NCBI GenBank assembly: GCA_039812085.1
Contig: JBDHZU010000076.1
Span: 1 to 9,250 of the forward strand
Length of the DNA: 9,250 bases
Direction of reading: 5' to 3'
Source: JBDHZU01 sp039812085
GTDB taxonomy: Bacteria; Actinomycetota; Actinomycetes; S36-B12; UBA10799
Below are positions 1-6,889 of the stretch, in pieces. A model generated the notes under the pieces. That model made no database searches. It had not been told where the DNA came from and saw only the letters and a program-made list of their open reading frames with translations. Positions within the stretch are counted from its first letter, which is position 1, and every line of letters starts with the position of its first letter. The position numbers and the translations under genes were made by a program.

Positions 1-904
1 GGCCGCACATCCCAAGATCGACCCAGCAACCGGTGAACTGATCACCTTCACCTACAACGTAGAGGCCCCGTTCCTGCAGTGGGCAATCCTCAATCCAGAC
101 GGCAGCGTCAAGACTGGGCCGCATGAAGTGGATACCGGCGGAGTCGCTTACATGGTTCACGACTTTGCGATCACTAAGAACTCGATCGTACTCTCGCTGA
201 ATCCAGCAGTGTTTGACATGGCCGCAGCCATGAGTGGCGGCTCAATGCTGCAGTGGAAGCCGGATCTGGGCTCGAAGATCGCGGTCATTCCTCGATCAGG
301 CCAAGGACAGGCAACCTGGTACGACGGGGATCCGTTCTGGGTATGGCACTTCGCCAATGCTTTCGACACTGATGATGGCGTTGAACTACAAGCAGTCACC
401 TGGACGAACTTGGGTGGAGGACTGGCCCCTGGACTCCCCACTCCCGAAGCAGCGTTTGAACACATCACGCTGTCCACTACGAGCTCCGACATCAAGCGAA
501 CGTCCATCGTGGGACGCCCTATGGAGTTCCCGCGCATTGACGACCGACTGGTGGGTACACGTCACCGACAGGTAGCGGTAGGCGCACGCGGAACGATCGA
601 CTCTCTGCCCTCAGGAGCCTTCGACGGCGTCCTGACCATTGATGCCGAAACGGGAACAGACACGTTCTTCCAGTCGGACGGATTTTCTCTTGGCGAACCG
701 TGTTTCGTCCCCAGTCCACAAAGCGAAACAGATGGCTACTACGTCACCTTTGCGACCAAGCTGGCCGATATGTCCAGCTTCTTTGTGATCTTGTCCAGTG
801 ATGACGTTTCCCAAGGGCCAGTCGCCACCGTGAAAATCCCGCAGCGAGTGCCGATGGGATTGCATGGCGCGTGGGTTCCCAGCGAATCCATGCCTGCGGC
901 ATAG
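1..904 (+). CDS. Carotenoid oxygenase family protein, C-terminal part (5' end outside window)
   Basis: The reading frame is open from base 2 to the TAG at 902-904, giving about 300 residues; the N-terminus lies off the left edge. The internal GTG at 128 is not the true start, because family motifs lie upstream of it. Carotenoid oxygenases are non-haem Fe(II) seven-bladed propellers that cleave a C=C bond of carotenoids, apocarotenoids or stilbenes with O2. The four iron-binding His contexts of the family are all visible: AHPK followed by DPATGEL (His codon 8-10), VHDFAIT (158-160), WHFANAF (347-349) and LHGAW near the C-terminus (863-865). A MEFPRID segment (Glu codon 524-526) fits the conserved second-shell Glu region. 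No frameshift is seen, so the enzyme is probably functional. Substrate cannot be told from this part. The gene ends 13 bp before a strong hairpin terminator. Confidence 0.93.
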   Translation, partial: AAHPKIDPATGELITFTYNVEAPFLQWAILNPDGSVKTGPHEVDTGGVAYMVHDFAITKNSIVLSLNPAVFDMAAAMSGGSMLQWKPDLGSKIAVIPRSGQGQATWYDGDPFWVWHFANAFDTDDGVELQAVTWTNLGGGLAPGLPTPEAAFEHITLSTTSSDIKRTSIVGRPMEFPRIDDRLVGTRHRQVAVGARGTIDSLPSGAFDGVLTIDAETGTDTFFQSDGFSLGEPCFVPSPQSETDGYYVTFATKLADMSSFFVILSSDDVSQGPVATVKIPQRVPMGLHGAWVPSESMPAA

Positions 905-917
905 ACCAAGAACAAAG

Positions 918-951
918 AACTCGGCCCCGGGAATGTTCCCGGGGCCGAGTT
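918..951. terminator. Bidirectional hairpin terminator between convergent genes
   Basis: A perfect 16-bp inverted repeat pairs 918-933 with 936-951 around a central TG; in practice the loop would be about 4 nt. The stem is very GC-rich, with AA/TT ends. It sits between the carotenoid oxygenase stop (904, +) and the stop of the small antitoxin-like gene (964, -). Read on the minus strand, the stem is followed by a T-rich stretch (the complement of 907-917). On the plus strand the downstream T content is weaker. It probably terminates both genes. Confidence 0.85.
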
Positions 952-963
952 ATGTGGTTCTGT

Positions 964-1167
964 TCAGCTGGTTGCGTCTTCGACGGCATCCTTGGCATCA
1001 GCAGCAGCGTCATCGGCGCCACCGCCAACCTTGTCTGCCAGACCCTTAACAGCGTCGTCAACCTTCTCGGTGAAGCTGGAGGACTTGCCACCGGTTGCTT
1101 CGTCGATCTTGTCGGTTGCCTTATCTACTGCATCAGCAGCCTTACCGGCGATGTCTTCAACGCCCAT
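964..1167 (-). CDS. Small MT0933-like antitoxin family protein (67 aa)
   Basis: This is a 67-residue, highly charged, Ala/Asp/Lys-rich protein with no membrane segment, built from short amphipathic helical stretches. The N-terminus MGVEDIAGKAADAVDK, the DEATGGK motif (residues 22-28) and a second EKVDDAVKGLADK segment (34-46) resemble the MT0933/Rv0909-type antitoxin family of actinobacteria. A CsbD-like stress protein is the alternative. The ATG at 1167 is preferred over the in-frame ATG at 1179. It has a GGAG ribosome-binding site (minus strand of 1174-1177) 6 nt upstream, and MG(V/L)xD is how such proteins begin; the upstream ATG has only a distant AGGGG. The mycobacterial relative is paired with an SRPBCC-fold toxin (Rv0910), but no such gene is adjacent here, so a toxin-antitoxin role is unproven. 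It is convergent with the carotenoid oxygenase and divergent from the HerA-like gene. Confidence 0.75.
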   Translation of the reverse strand: MGVEDIAGKAADAVDKATDKIDEATGGKSSSFTEKVDDAVKGLADKVGGGADDAAADAKDAVEDATS

Positions 1168-1391
1168 TTTGGACTCCATTACTAAGAACTACCCCTCGGC
1201 CTGTCCGTTGGGTTTGGTAGTGACCCTAGAGCGCCACGATCGAGGTTGCAGCTTGGAGAAAACCGGAGATCACCCGCTTGCATTCATGATCAATTGACCA
1301 ATTTCCGCAGATGCAACGACGCCAATAGCTCACTACGTTTGGTCCGTGCGCGCCTATGCGTGCGCCAGACACCAACACGGAGCGGGTAGGA
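1168..1391. other. Divergent intergenic spacer (antitoxin-like / HerA-like)
   Basis: This 224-bp region separates the divergent antitoxin-like and HerA-like genes, so it should carry promoters for both. There is a -35-like TTGACC at 1294-1299 on the plus strand, but I see no convincing -10 box at the right distance. No clear operator, riboswitch or small RNA is visible. The only clear signals are the ribosome-binding sites, one for each gene. Confidence 0.45.
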
Positions 1392-3035
1392 ATGGCTGAG
1401 AAGTCGAAGTCGACAGAAGAAATCGCTGAGACGATCACTAAGGGTTACGCATTTGACTCCACGTGCATCGAGCTTGGCGCCGCAATGATCGACGGTGAGG
1501 TCGTCACTGACGCCAAGGTGCGAGTGCCGCTGTCGATGATGAATCGTCACGGCCTGGTGGCGGGTGCAACGGGTACCGGCAAGACCAAGACTCTGCAGCT
1601 CATCGCCGAACAGCTATCCAACAACGGCGTTCCCGTATTCCTGGCCGACATCAAAGGTGACTTGTCTGGCCTGCTCGATCCCGGCGAAGCAAACCCGAAG
1701 GTGGACGAACGTGCCCAGAAGGTCGGGCAGACTTGGGCCCCGCAAGGCTTCCCCGTGGAGTTCCTGGCACTAGGTGGAGAGGGACTGGGTGTACCGGTTC
1801 GCACCGAGATCTCCAACTTCGGTCCGCTGTTGCTGTCGCGCGTACTGGAACTGAACGAAACCCAGGAACAAGTTCTTCAACTGATCTTCCACTACGCCGA
1901 TCAAAAGGGCCTGTGGTTGGACGATGTCAAAGACCTCCGAACACTGATCACCTTCCTCACCTCTGATGCCGGAAAGTCCGAGCTAGAAGGAATCGGTGGC
2001 GTCTCCAAGCAATCCGCCGATGTCATCCTGCGCGCATTGACCACGTTCGAGGCCAGCGGTGCCGACAAATTCTTTGGTCGCCCCGCTTTCGATCCGGCCG
2101 ATCTACTGAAGGTCGATCCCAGCGGAAAGGGCGTCATCACCTGTCTGGAACTGGCTCAGCAAATGGGTCGCCCTGTGCTGTTCTCCACCTTCCTTATGTG
2201 GCTGTTGGCGGAACTGTTCGAAACGCTGCCGGAAGTCGGCGATGCCGATAAGCCCAAGCTGGTCTTCTTCCTGGATGAAGCGCACCTGTTGTTCACCGGT
2301 GCGAGCAAAGCATTCCTTGAGTCGATCACTCAGACCGTTCGACTGATTCGTTCTAAAGGTGTGGGCGTCTTCTTTATTACTCAGACTCCGAAGGACGTCC
2401 CCGGTGACGTCCTGGCACAACTGGCCAACCGTGTGCAGCACGCCTTGCGCGCCTTCACTCCTGAAGACGCCAAGGCACTCAAGGCCACCGTGACAACCTT
2501 CCCCAAATCCGACTACGACTTGGAAGAAGTCCTACCTGCCTGCGGAATCGGTGAAGCCGTCATCACGGTGATGAGCGATCGAGGTGCACCCACTCCAGTG
2601 GCATGGACCATGCTGCGGGCGGTCGAGTCGAAGATGGCTCCAGCAGACGAGACCGAGATCCAGGCACGAATCGACGCATCCGAACTCAAGCCCAAGTACG
2701 CCACCGAGGATGATCGTGAGTCCGCCTACGAGATGTTGACGGCAAAGGCTGCCCAAGAAGCAGCGGCGGCTCAAGCGGGAGCCGATGCCGCCGCCGCGCA
2801 GGAGGCAGAGAATCAACGCATCCGGGCAGAGGCAGAAGCTGCTGCGCAGGCAGCTAAGGAACAGGCAGCCGCCGAGAAGGCTGCAGCCAAGTCCAGCAAG
2901 TCATCGCGTAGTCGCAAAGAAGACGAGAGCATGGTCGAGCAGGTATTGAGTAGTTCGACGACTAAGTCCGTCATCAACACGGCCACTCGCGAAATCATGC
3001 GCAGCATCTTTGGCACCGGTCGCCGCCGACGCTAA
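1392..3035 (+). CDS. HerA-like ATPase, DUF853 (YjgR-like) family
   Basis: This 547-residue cytoplasmic P-loop ATPase belongs to the HerA/FtsK-like superfamily. The N-terminus (IELGAAMIDGE, then VPLSMMNRHGL) leads into the Walker A motif GATGTGKT at residues 58-65, followed by FLADIKGDLSGL. Walker B is the hydrophobic run ending in LDEAH at 294-298. A sensor-like ITQTP lies near 329-333, with ANRVQHALR just after it. The last 100 or so residues are an Ala/Glu/Lys-rich predicted coiled coil, then a conserved-looking tail (TATREIMRSIFG) ending in four arginines. ATG 1392 is chosen over the in-frame ATG 1356 because GGAG at 1379-1382 lies 9 nt upstream; the other has no good site. HerA proteins translocate DNA, but the DUF853 branch is poorly characterised and no NurA nuclease gene is nearby. 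The exact role is therefore unknown. It appears monocistronic, ending at a strong terminator. Confidence 0.93.
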   Translation: MAEKSKSTEEIAETITKGYAFDSTCIELGAAMIDGEVVTDAKVRVPLSMMNRHGLVAGATGTGKTKTLQLIAEQLSNNGVPVFLADIKGDLSGLLDPGEANPKVDERAQKVGQTWAPQGFPVEFLALGGEGLGVPVRTEISNFGPLLLSRVLELNETQEQVLQLIFHYADQKGLWLDDVKDLRTLITFLTSDAGKSELEGIGGVSKQSADVILRALTTFEASGADKFFGRPAFDPADLLKVDPSGKGVITCLELAQQMGRPVLFSTFLMWLLAELFETLPEVGDADKPKLVFFLDEAHLLFTGASKAFLESITQTVRLIRSKGVGVFFITQTPKDVPGDVLAQLANRVQHALRAFTPEDAKALKATVTTFPKSDYDLEEVLPACGIGEAVITVMSDRGAPTPVAWTMLRAVESKMAPADETEIQARIDASELKPKYATEDDRESAYEMLTAKAAQEAAAAQAGADAAAAQEAENQRIRAEAEAAAQAAKEQAAAEKAAAKSSKSSRSRKEDESMVEQVLSSSTTKSVINTATREIMRSIFGTGRRRR

Positions 3036-3045
3036 CTACTCTCAA

Positions 3046-3092
3046 AACGAAAACTGCCTGCCGGTCATCAGACCAGGCAGGCAGTTTTCGTT
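3046..3092. terminator. Bidirectional rho-independent terminator
   Basis: A 17-bp perfect inverted repeat pairs 3046-3062 with 3076-3092. Inside it, GGT/ACC adds three more pairs around a CATCAG loop, with one unpaired A. The stem carries an A-tract on the left and a T-tract (TTTTCGTT) on the right. It can therefore stop transcription in both directions: from the HerA-like gene (stop 3035, +) and from the YidB-like gene (stop 3099, -). Confidence 0.92.
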
Positions 3093-3098
3093 AGTAGT

Positions 3099-3563
3099 TC
3101 AGGGAGCCAGTCCGCCACCAGAAACATCTGGAAGTTCACCATCAGGTGAGATCTGATCGATGACCTGCGGCAGCGCCTCAGACAACTGAGAACTCACCTC
3201 GTCTGGCGACAGTCCCGACTGTTCAGCCAATTCATTGATGGTGTCAGTTCCGAGCGCCTCGGAAAGTTGATCTGCAGTGATCGACTGATTGCCATCAGTG
3301 CCAACCCAGGAGTCAACTTCCGAACTCAGTCCGTTGGCCTGCAGCTTGCCCAGGATGTCTCCCAGTCCGCCACTGCCGCCAAGCTTGCCCAACAGCAGTG
3401 CAATCAGTGGGCCGGCAAGCGCACCGAGGTTCAAACCCCCGCCACCACCAAGTCCACCCAAAGCGCCGCCGAGGCCGCCGCCCTGCTGTTGTTGATTGTT
3501 GTTCTGGCTGCCGCCCATTGCGCCGCCAAGAACTTGTCCAAGAATGTCTTCCAGGCCTGCCAT
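3099..3563 (-). CDS. YidB-like / DUF937 family protein
   Basis: The 154-residue protein begins MAGLEDILGQVLGG, followed by an Asn/Gln tract (20-27) and a Gly-rich low-complexity linker (28-43). A hydrophobic stretch ALAGPLIALLLGKL spans about 48-61. The conserved core follows: GGLGDILGKLQANGL, then VDSWVGTDGNQSIT (Trp86), LSEALG, and ELAEQSGLSPDEVSSQLSEALPQVID, ending near a GELP motif. This core order matches the YidB-type DUF937 proteins, whose function is not established. ATG 3563 is chosen over an in-frame start 33 bp upstream because it has GAGGAG (3569-3574 on the minus strand) 5 nt away. No signal peptide is evident. Gene order places it downstream of the FUSC gene on the same strand, but the 167-bp gap suggests its own promoter. 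Confidence 0.88.
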   Translation of the reverse strand: MAGLEDILGQVLGGAMGGSQNNNQQQQGGGLGGALGGLGGGGGLNLGALAGPLIALLLGKLGGSGGLGDILGKLQANGLSSEVDSWVGTDGNQSITADQLSEALGTDTINELAEQSGLSPDEVSSQLSEALPQVIDQISPDGELPDVSGGGLAP

Positions 3564-3568
3564 GAATA

Positions 3569-3574
3569 CTCCTC
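3569..3574 (-). promoter_or_regulatory. Ribosome-binding site of the YidB-like gene
   Basis: GAGGAG on the minus strand lies 5 nt before the ATG at 3563. It is the strongest Shine-Dalgarno match in the window and decides the start in favour of MAGLEDIL over the longer in-frame extension. Confidence 0.85.
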
Positions 3575-3614
3575 GTGTTGGATCAACGCTCGTCAACCAC
3601 GCGGGATGTGACTG

Positions 3615-3635
3615 ACGGTCCTGTGAATCGACCGT
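3615..3635. repeat. Short inverted repeat upstream of the YidB-like gene
   Basis: ACGGTC (3615-3620) and GACCGT (3630-3635) form a 6-bp inverted repeat with a 9-nt spacer, about 50-70 bp upstream of the YidB-like start codon. A regulator-binding site is possible, but the arms are short enough to occur by chance. The rest of the gap at 3564-3730 shows no convincing promoter and no terminator for the FUSC gene. Confidence 0.35.
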
Positions 3636-3730
3636 AGAGGTCTATTCGCCGCGACGCATCTGCAAGACGATCAACAGGGTGGGCCGGTTACCTAACTGTT
3701 CCTATGCTCACATCGCGCAGTACTTGATCT

Positions 3731-5992
3731 TTACGCGCTGGTTTCAACAACGCGGCGAGATAACCGTTGTGCCAACCATGTCGCTTGCGTGAGCCACGCG
3801 ACCGAGAACGCCATAAGTGCGGCTTCTTTGCCAGTGTTCGGGTCAGCAGGGTCAAGTCGGCCAAGATCGCGACAAACTGCTGGCCGAACTTGAGTCGTCA
3901 CTCTGCCTTTGATGTCTTCAATGTGTTCACACAATTCATCGGCCTGCTCTGCCGCCAACGCTGCTTGCGAGGTCGCTCCATCCGTGTCTTGTTCGGCCCG
4001 TTGTTGCAGACCCAACAAAGAACTCAACCCGAGGTAACAGGTCTGAACGTGGTGGGCATAGGCAATCACCAGATCAGCCGACTCGTTTGCTTGGTCAGGC
4101 CACGGATTCGTAGAAGCAAGACCTCCGACCAGTTCTCCGGCATAAACCAATCGAGCTGCTCCCACCACAACTGCGCGATTGGCTCCGAGGTGAGGAAGTT
4201 CCTCCACACCTTGGATGCGAACCAAGTCCACGTTCTCTTCTGCCTGACGCACAGCGATCCGAGCGCTGCGTTCTAGATCTCTCACCTGGTTCAGCACAAC
4301 CGGCCCGTCCACGATGAGGTCGAAAGTCGACACGAAGTAGGCCCCAGCGACGGAGATGGCTGCCGACATCGTCTTGCACACGTAAGGCACGACTCCCCGC
4401 GGCCAGAGCAGCACGCTCACCACCAAGCTGGTCAACAAACCGATCAGGATGTCGATCACCCGTAGTTCGCCAGTCAGCAAGGTGTCGGGATCGGTGATTC
4501 CAAACAAGATGACGACGAACAAGGTGAAGGACGCCTGACCGACGATGAGTGAGATTGCCCCTGGAGTGAAGGCCGCAAGGAACACCGTGATGGGCAACAA
4601 CACCCACAACAGAGTGCTGCGGTGGCCGACTGCCAGCACAATTCCGGAACTGACCGCAAAACCGATCAGGGTTCCGAGGAGAACCTGACCGCTCGTACGT
4701 CGTGTGCCACTGGCATCAAACTTCAAGGCAACCAACGCACCCAGGGATGCCCAGAAGCCGTGCTGGACGCCCACAAGCGCCACCACCAAAACTGTGATGC
4801 TTAGTGCCAACGAGGCACGTACGGCTGCGCGGAACCAGGGCGAGGACGGTGACCACTGGGACCGCAAGATTTCGCGCGACGTTGCCCCTCGCGGGTCGAC
4901 GAGTGCTCGGCCGCGATACGTCGCCCACTGATTTGAGTCAGGCTCTTGCCCAACAGCACCAGCGGCATGAAATGCCAACAGCTGAGTAGCCAGAGCAGTG
5001 ATTCGGACATGGAAAGCGACCAGCATCCGATCCATCAATGCATCAATCTGTCCCATTCGTTGCGAGTCGGGTGCCGACGCATCATCCGTCTCCTCTAACT
5101 GTTCTTGCGCCCATTGCGTCAATGCATCCAGATGGGATTCGCGCGCATCGTTGAGCGCGGTGAAGGAGGCAGGCGGTTCAGTGAGCCGCAGGGCTCGCGC
5201 GCATTGCTCCAGTGACTCTGCTGAGACATCGCCCAAGCCCACATCCGACGGACGTAGTGGGGTCGTCGTGGAGTCTCGCCATGCGCCGATCAACGTCATG
5301 AATCGGTCGAGTTCTTCCACTACCGCGACCAGTGACCGGTCACGTTGAGTCGCTGATCCTGGTCTCGCTAGTTGCCCATCGAACGCTGCGTGCAGTTCCT
5401 TGAGTGACTGCGCCAGCGGCTCAAGGTCAGTGGCCTTTGGGTTATCAGAAGTCAGGGAGCGGATCGCGATTGCGGCTTGTTCCAAAGCGTCTGCCGTCCG
5501 TAGGCGCAGTGGGCTAATCCGGTGCGTGGGCCACATGGTGACCGCGGCGACTGTTGCCACGCTGCCGCCTATCGCCCACCCCATCACTCGACCAGGAATC
5601 TGTTCAAGATCGAAGGCAGCAGTGGCGGCGAACAACCACGGCAACATCGCGGCCGTTGACGCTGCACCGATGTAGCCGCGAAGCACACTGGAGTAGGAGA
5701 TCGCGAAGATCACCACCAACGTGGAGGCCACCGCCAGTGCTGGATGCACCGCAGCCAAGGAGCCAAGTACTACGAAGACAATGCCAACAACGGTCAACGT
5801 CAGGTTGGCCAGAGTGCGATCGCGAAAGGGTCCACCAAAGTCGGCGAACACCAGAATCGAGAAGCAGGCGAAGGCCGAAAGCAACGCTGGTGACTGTTGG
5901 TCAAAGACGACGAACAACACGAAATAGACGACAGGAACAACGATTGCTGCGCGCAGCGCTCGCTTCCAGAAGAAGCCATCCGGATCGTGCAT
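3731..5992 (-). CDS. FUSC-type (YccS/aromatic-acid exporter-like) membrane protein
   Basis: This 753-residue inner-membrane protein has two repeats of a multi-helix membrane block, each followed by a soluble region. Block one (about 10-153) ends in MWPTHR. A helical soluble linker runs from about 154 to 385. Block two (about 386-530) begins PWFRAAVRASLALS and ends in LLWPRG, with a soluble C-terminal region to 753. Block two carries the family-like segment HGFWASLGALVALKFDASGT followed by a Gly-rich GTLIGFAV helix, typical of fusaric-acid-resistance/YccS/AaeB proteins. Block one is more diverged. Such proteins are thought to export aromatic or other organic acids; the substrate here is unknown. 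ATG 5992 is chosen over the TTG at 5998 because a GCAGG-like site lies 8 nt before it. It diverges from the copper cluster across about 124 bp. Confidence 0.9.
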   Translation of the reverse strand: MHDPDGFFWKRALRAAIVVPVVYFVLFVVFDQQSPALLSAFACFSILVFADFGGPFRDRTLANLTLTVVGIVFVVLGSLAAVHPALAVASTLVVIFAISYSSVLRGYIGAASTAAMLPWLFAATAAFDLEQIPGRVMGWAIGGSVATVAAVTMWPTHRISPLRLRTADALEQAAIAIRSLTSDNPKATDLEPLAQSLKELHAAFDGQLARPGSATQRDRSLVAVVEELDRFMTLIGAWRDSTTTPLRPSDVGLGDVSAESLEQCARALRLTEPPASFTALNDARESHLDALTQWAQEQLEETDDASAPDSQRMGQIDALMDRMLVAFHVRITALATQLLAFHAAGAVGQEPDSNQWATYRGRALVDPRGATSREILRSQWSPSSPWFRAAVRASLALSITVLVVALVGVQHGFWASLGALVALKFDASGTRRTSGQVLLGTLIGFAVSSGIVLAVGHRSTLLWVLLPITVFLAAFTPGAISLIVGQASFTLFVVILFGITDPDTLLTGELRVIDILIGLLTSLVVSVLLWPRGVVPYVCKTMSAAISVAGAYFVSTFDLIVDGPVVLNQVRDLERSARIAVRQAEENVDLVRIQGVEELPHLGANRAVVVGAARLVYAGELVGGLASTNPWPDQANESADLVIAYAHHVQTCYLGLSSLLGLQQRAEQDTDGATSQAALAAEQADELCEHIEDIKGRVTTQVRPAVCRDLGRLDPADPNTGKEAALMAFSVAWLTQATWLAQRLSRRVVETSA

Positions 5993-6116
5993 AGCCAAAG
6001 CCTGCCCGAATTGATGCCCTTCCAGCAGCGCGAGCCCACTCTTCTCGCCACCCTGTGCGGATTCATCGGTGTAGCCTCAGCGCGTGCTCAATCCGACTGC
6101 AGGCATCCACCGAGTG
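5993..6116. other. Divergent spacer between the FUSC gene and the copper cluster
   Basis: These 124 bp must hold the 5' signals of both divergent genes. No clear -35/-10 pair or copper-regulator palindrome is visible. If the copper membrane protein started at GTG 6084, the spacer would shrink to 91 bp. Confidence 0.4.
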
Positions 6117-6734
6117 ATGCGTACTGCAGTCCTGGCAACCGCGTGCTCAATATTGACGATTGCTAGCCACTCAACAGCACACGGAACGATCGCTTATGTC
6201 GGGCTTGCTTTGGTCGCAGTATTGATGGGCTTACTCTCCATCTTCGTTACCTCCCGACAGCTGTCAGCCAACGCGTTGCTTGGATTCCTGATGGGGACTC
6301 AGGCGCTCTCACACTTTCTGCTGTCAGTCATCACTCCTGCCACGGGCCGAATGATGATGATCGCTCCGGGCGTTCCCTGCCCACAGATGCCAGGGATGTC
6401 GCACGGCTCAGCAGCTGGCATGAACGTCATGGCCGACGCCGGAATGTTGGAACGGCTCCAACTCACCCCGCAAATGCTGCTCGCTCACACGGTTGCTGCT
6501 GCAGCAGTCGCCGTGGTGTTGCTCCCTGGCGAACGGCTGTACTTCCGACTACACCGAACGCTTCCTGCTGTCCTGCGCGTTCTGCTCGGTGTCATGGTTC
6601 ATCGACTTGAACCTCTTGCCGCCGTGCCCGCTCGGATCGTCTGGACAATTCGCACCAGCGTCCGTCAGTTGTACTCCACCATCGTTGCGCTTGGTGATCC
6701 ATTACGTGGGCCACCACTGATCGCTGTTTCCTAG
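6117..6734 (+). CDS. Uncharacterised membrane protein with Met/His-rich loop, probably copper-associated
   Basis: The 205-residue protein has predicted membrane helices at about 3-17, 24-45, 52-74 and 119-137, plus weaker hydrophobic stretches at about 150-162 and 167-178. Between the third and fourth helices, residues 79-110 form a loop rich in soft-metal ligands: Met79-81, Cys88, Met91, Met94, His96, Met102, Met105 and Met110. Further His occur in or next to helices (SHFLLS, LLAHTV). The pattern of a GTQxLSH helix, an AHT...LLPGER helix and a C-terminal RGPP motif recalls small actinobacterial membrane proteins found near copper genes; I do not know a settled family name. A copper-sensing, storage or delivery role is inferred from composition and the neighbouring copper ATPase. 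The start is uncertain: the frame extends up to GTG 6084, but ATG 6117 gives a more typical N-terminus. Neither has a strong ribosome-binding site. Confidence 0.75.
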   Translation: MRTAVLATACSILTIASHSTAHGTIAYVGLALVAVLMGLLSIFVTSRQLSANALLGFLMGTQALSHFLLSVITPATGRMMMIAPGVPCPQMPGMSHGSAAGMNVMADAGMLERLQLTPQMLLAHTVAAAAVAVVLLPGERLYFRLHRTLPAVLRVLLGVMVHRLEPLAAVPARIVWTIRTSVRQLYSTIVALGDPLRGPPLIAVS

Positions 6735-6742
6735 CTGATTTC

Positions 6743-6762
6743 AGCCGACCGATTGGTCGGCT
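6743..6762 (+). terminator. Hairpin downstream of the Met/His-rich membrane protein
   Basis: AGCCGACC (6743-6750) and GGTCGGCT (6755-6762) make a perfect 8-bp stem with a GATT loop, 8 bp after the stop codon. A moderately T-rich stretch follows (to about 6776) without a continuous T-run. It is likely a weak or partial terminator, or an RNA-stabilising hairpin, between the first copper-cluster gene and the next two. Confidence 0.55.
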
Positions 6763-6784
6763 CATTCCTGTTTCTGATCGTTGA

Positions 6785-6812
6785 CGCACTTCGCGTCAGC
6801 GTGCTTCGCGTC
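6785..6812 (+). repeat. Imperfect 13-bp direct repeat in copper-cluster spacer
   Basis: CGCACTTCGCGTC (6785-6797) and CGTGCTTCGCGTC (6800-6812) match at 11 of 13 positions with a 15-bp period. The first copy also forms a small palindrome (GACGC 6783-6787 with GCGTC 6793-6797). A TTGACG, resembling a -35 box, begins at 6781, but no good -10 follows. This could be a regulator site for the downstream DUF5134/ATPase pair. Confidence 0.4.
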
Positions 6813-6861
6813 CCTCTGCGGGATGCCCTGCCGAAGCTCGGCTACTCAAACAACGCACTAC

Positions 6862-6877
6862 CCGTTATCCCGTTATC
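6862..6877 (+). repeat. Tandem 8-bp direct repeat before the DUF5134-like gene
   Basis: CCGTTATC occurs twice back to back (6862-6869 and 6870-6877), immediately before the GGAG ribosome-binding site at 6878-6881. It lies in the likely 5' leader or promoter region of the DUF5134-like gene. It may be an operator or a chance duplication. Confidence 0.4.
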
Positions 6878-6889
6878 GGAGTACCAAGA

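Noticed and set aside
871..1185. 104-codon + strand frame antisense to the antitoxin-like gene
   Set aside because: It runs across the terminator hairpin and is Cys-rich without a domain. The minus-strand gene has a proper start and family resemblance.
1290..1330. Possible promoter with TTGACC at 1294-1299
   Set aside because: No acceptable -10 element lies 16-18 bp downstream, so I do not call it as a promoter.
2748..2910. Repetitive GCN-rich codons in the HerA-like gene, considered as a DNA repeat
   Set aside because: The repetition follows from the Ala/Glu-rich coiled-coil protein sequence; no regular DNA repeat unit is present.
3767..4276. 169-codon open frame on the + strand inside the FUSC gene
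   Set aside because: It lies entirely antisense to a well-supported 753-residue protein, has a Cys/Arg/Ser-rich composition with no recognisable domain, and has no good ribosome-binding site. It is a shadow frame.
4095..4607. 170-codon open frame on the - strand overlapping the FUSC gene in another phase
   Set aside because: The product is Arg/Ser/Gly-rich with no domain, as expected from shifted reading of GC-rich coding DNA.
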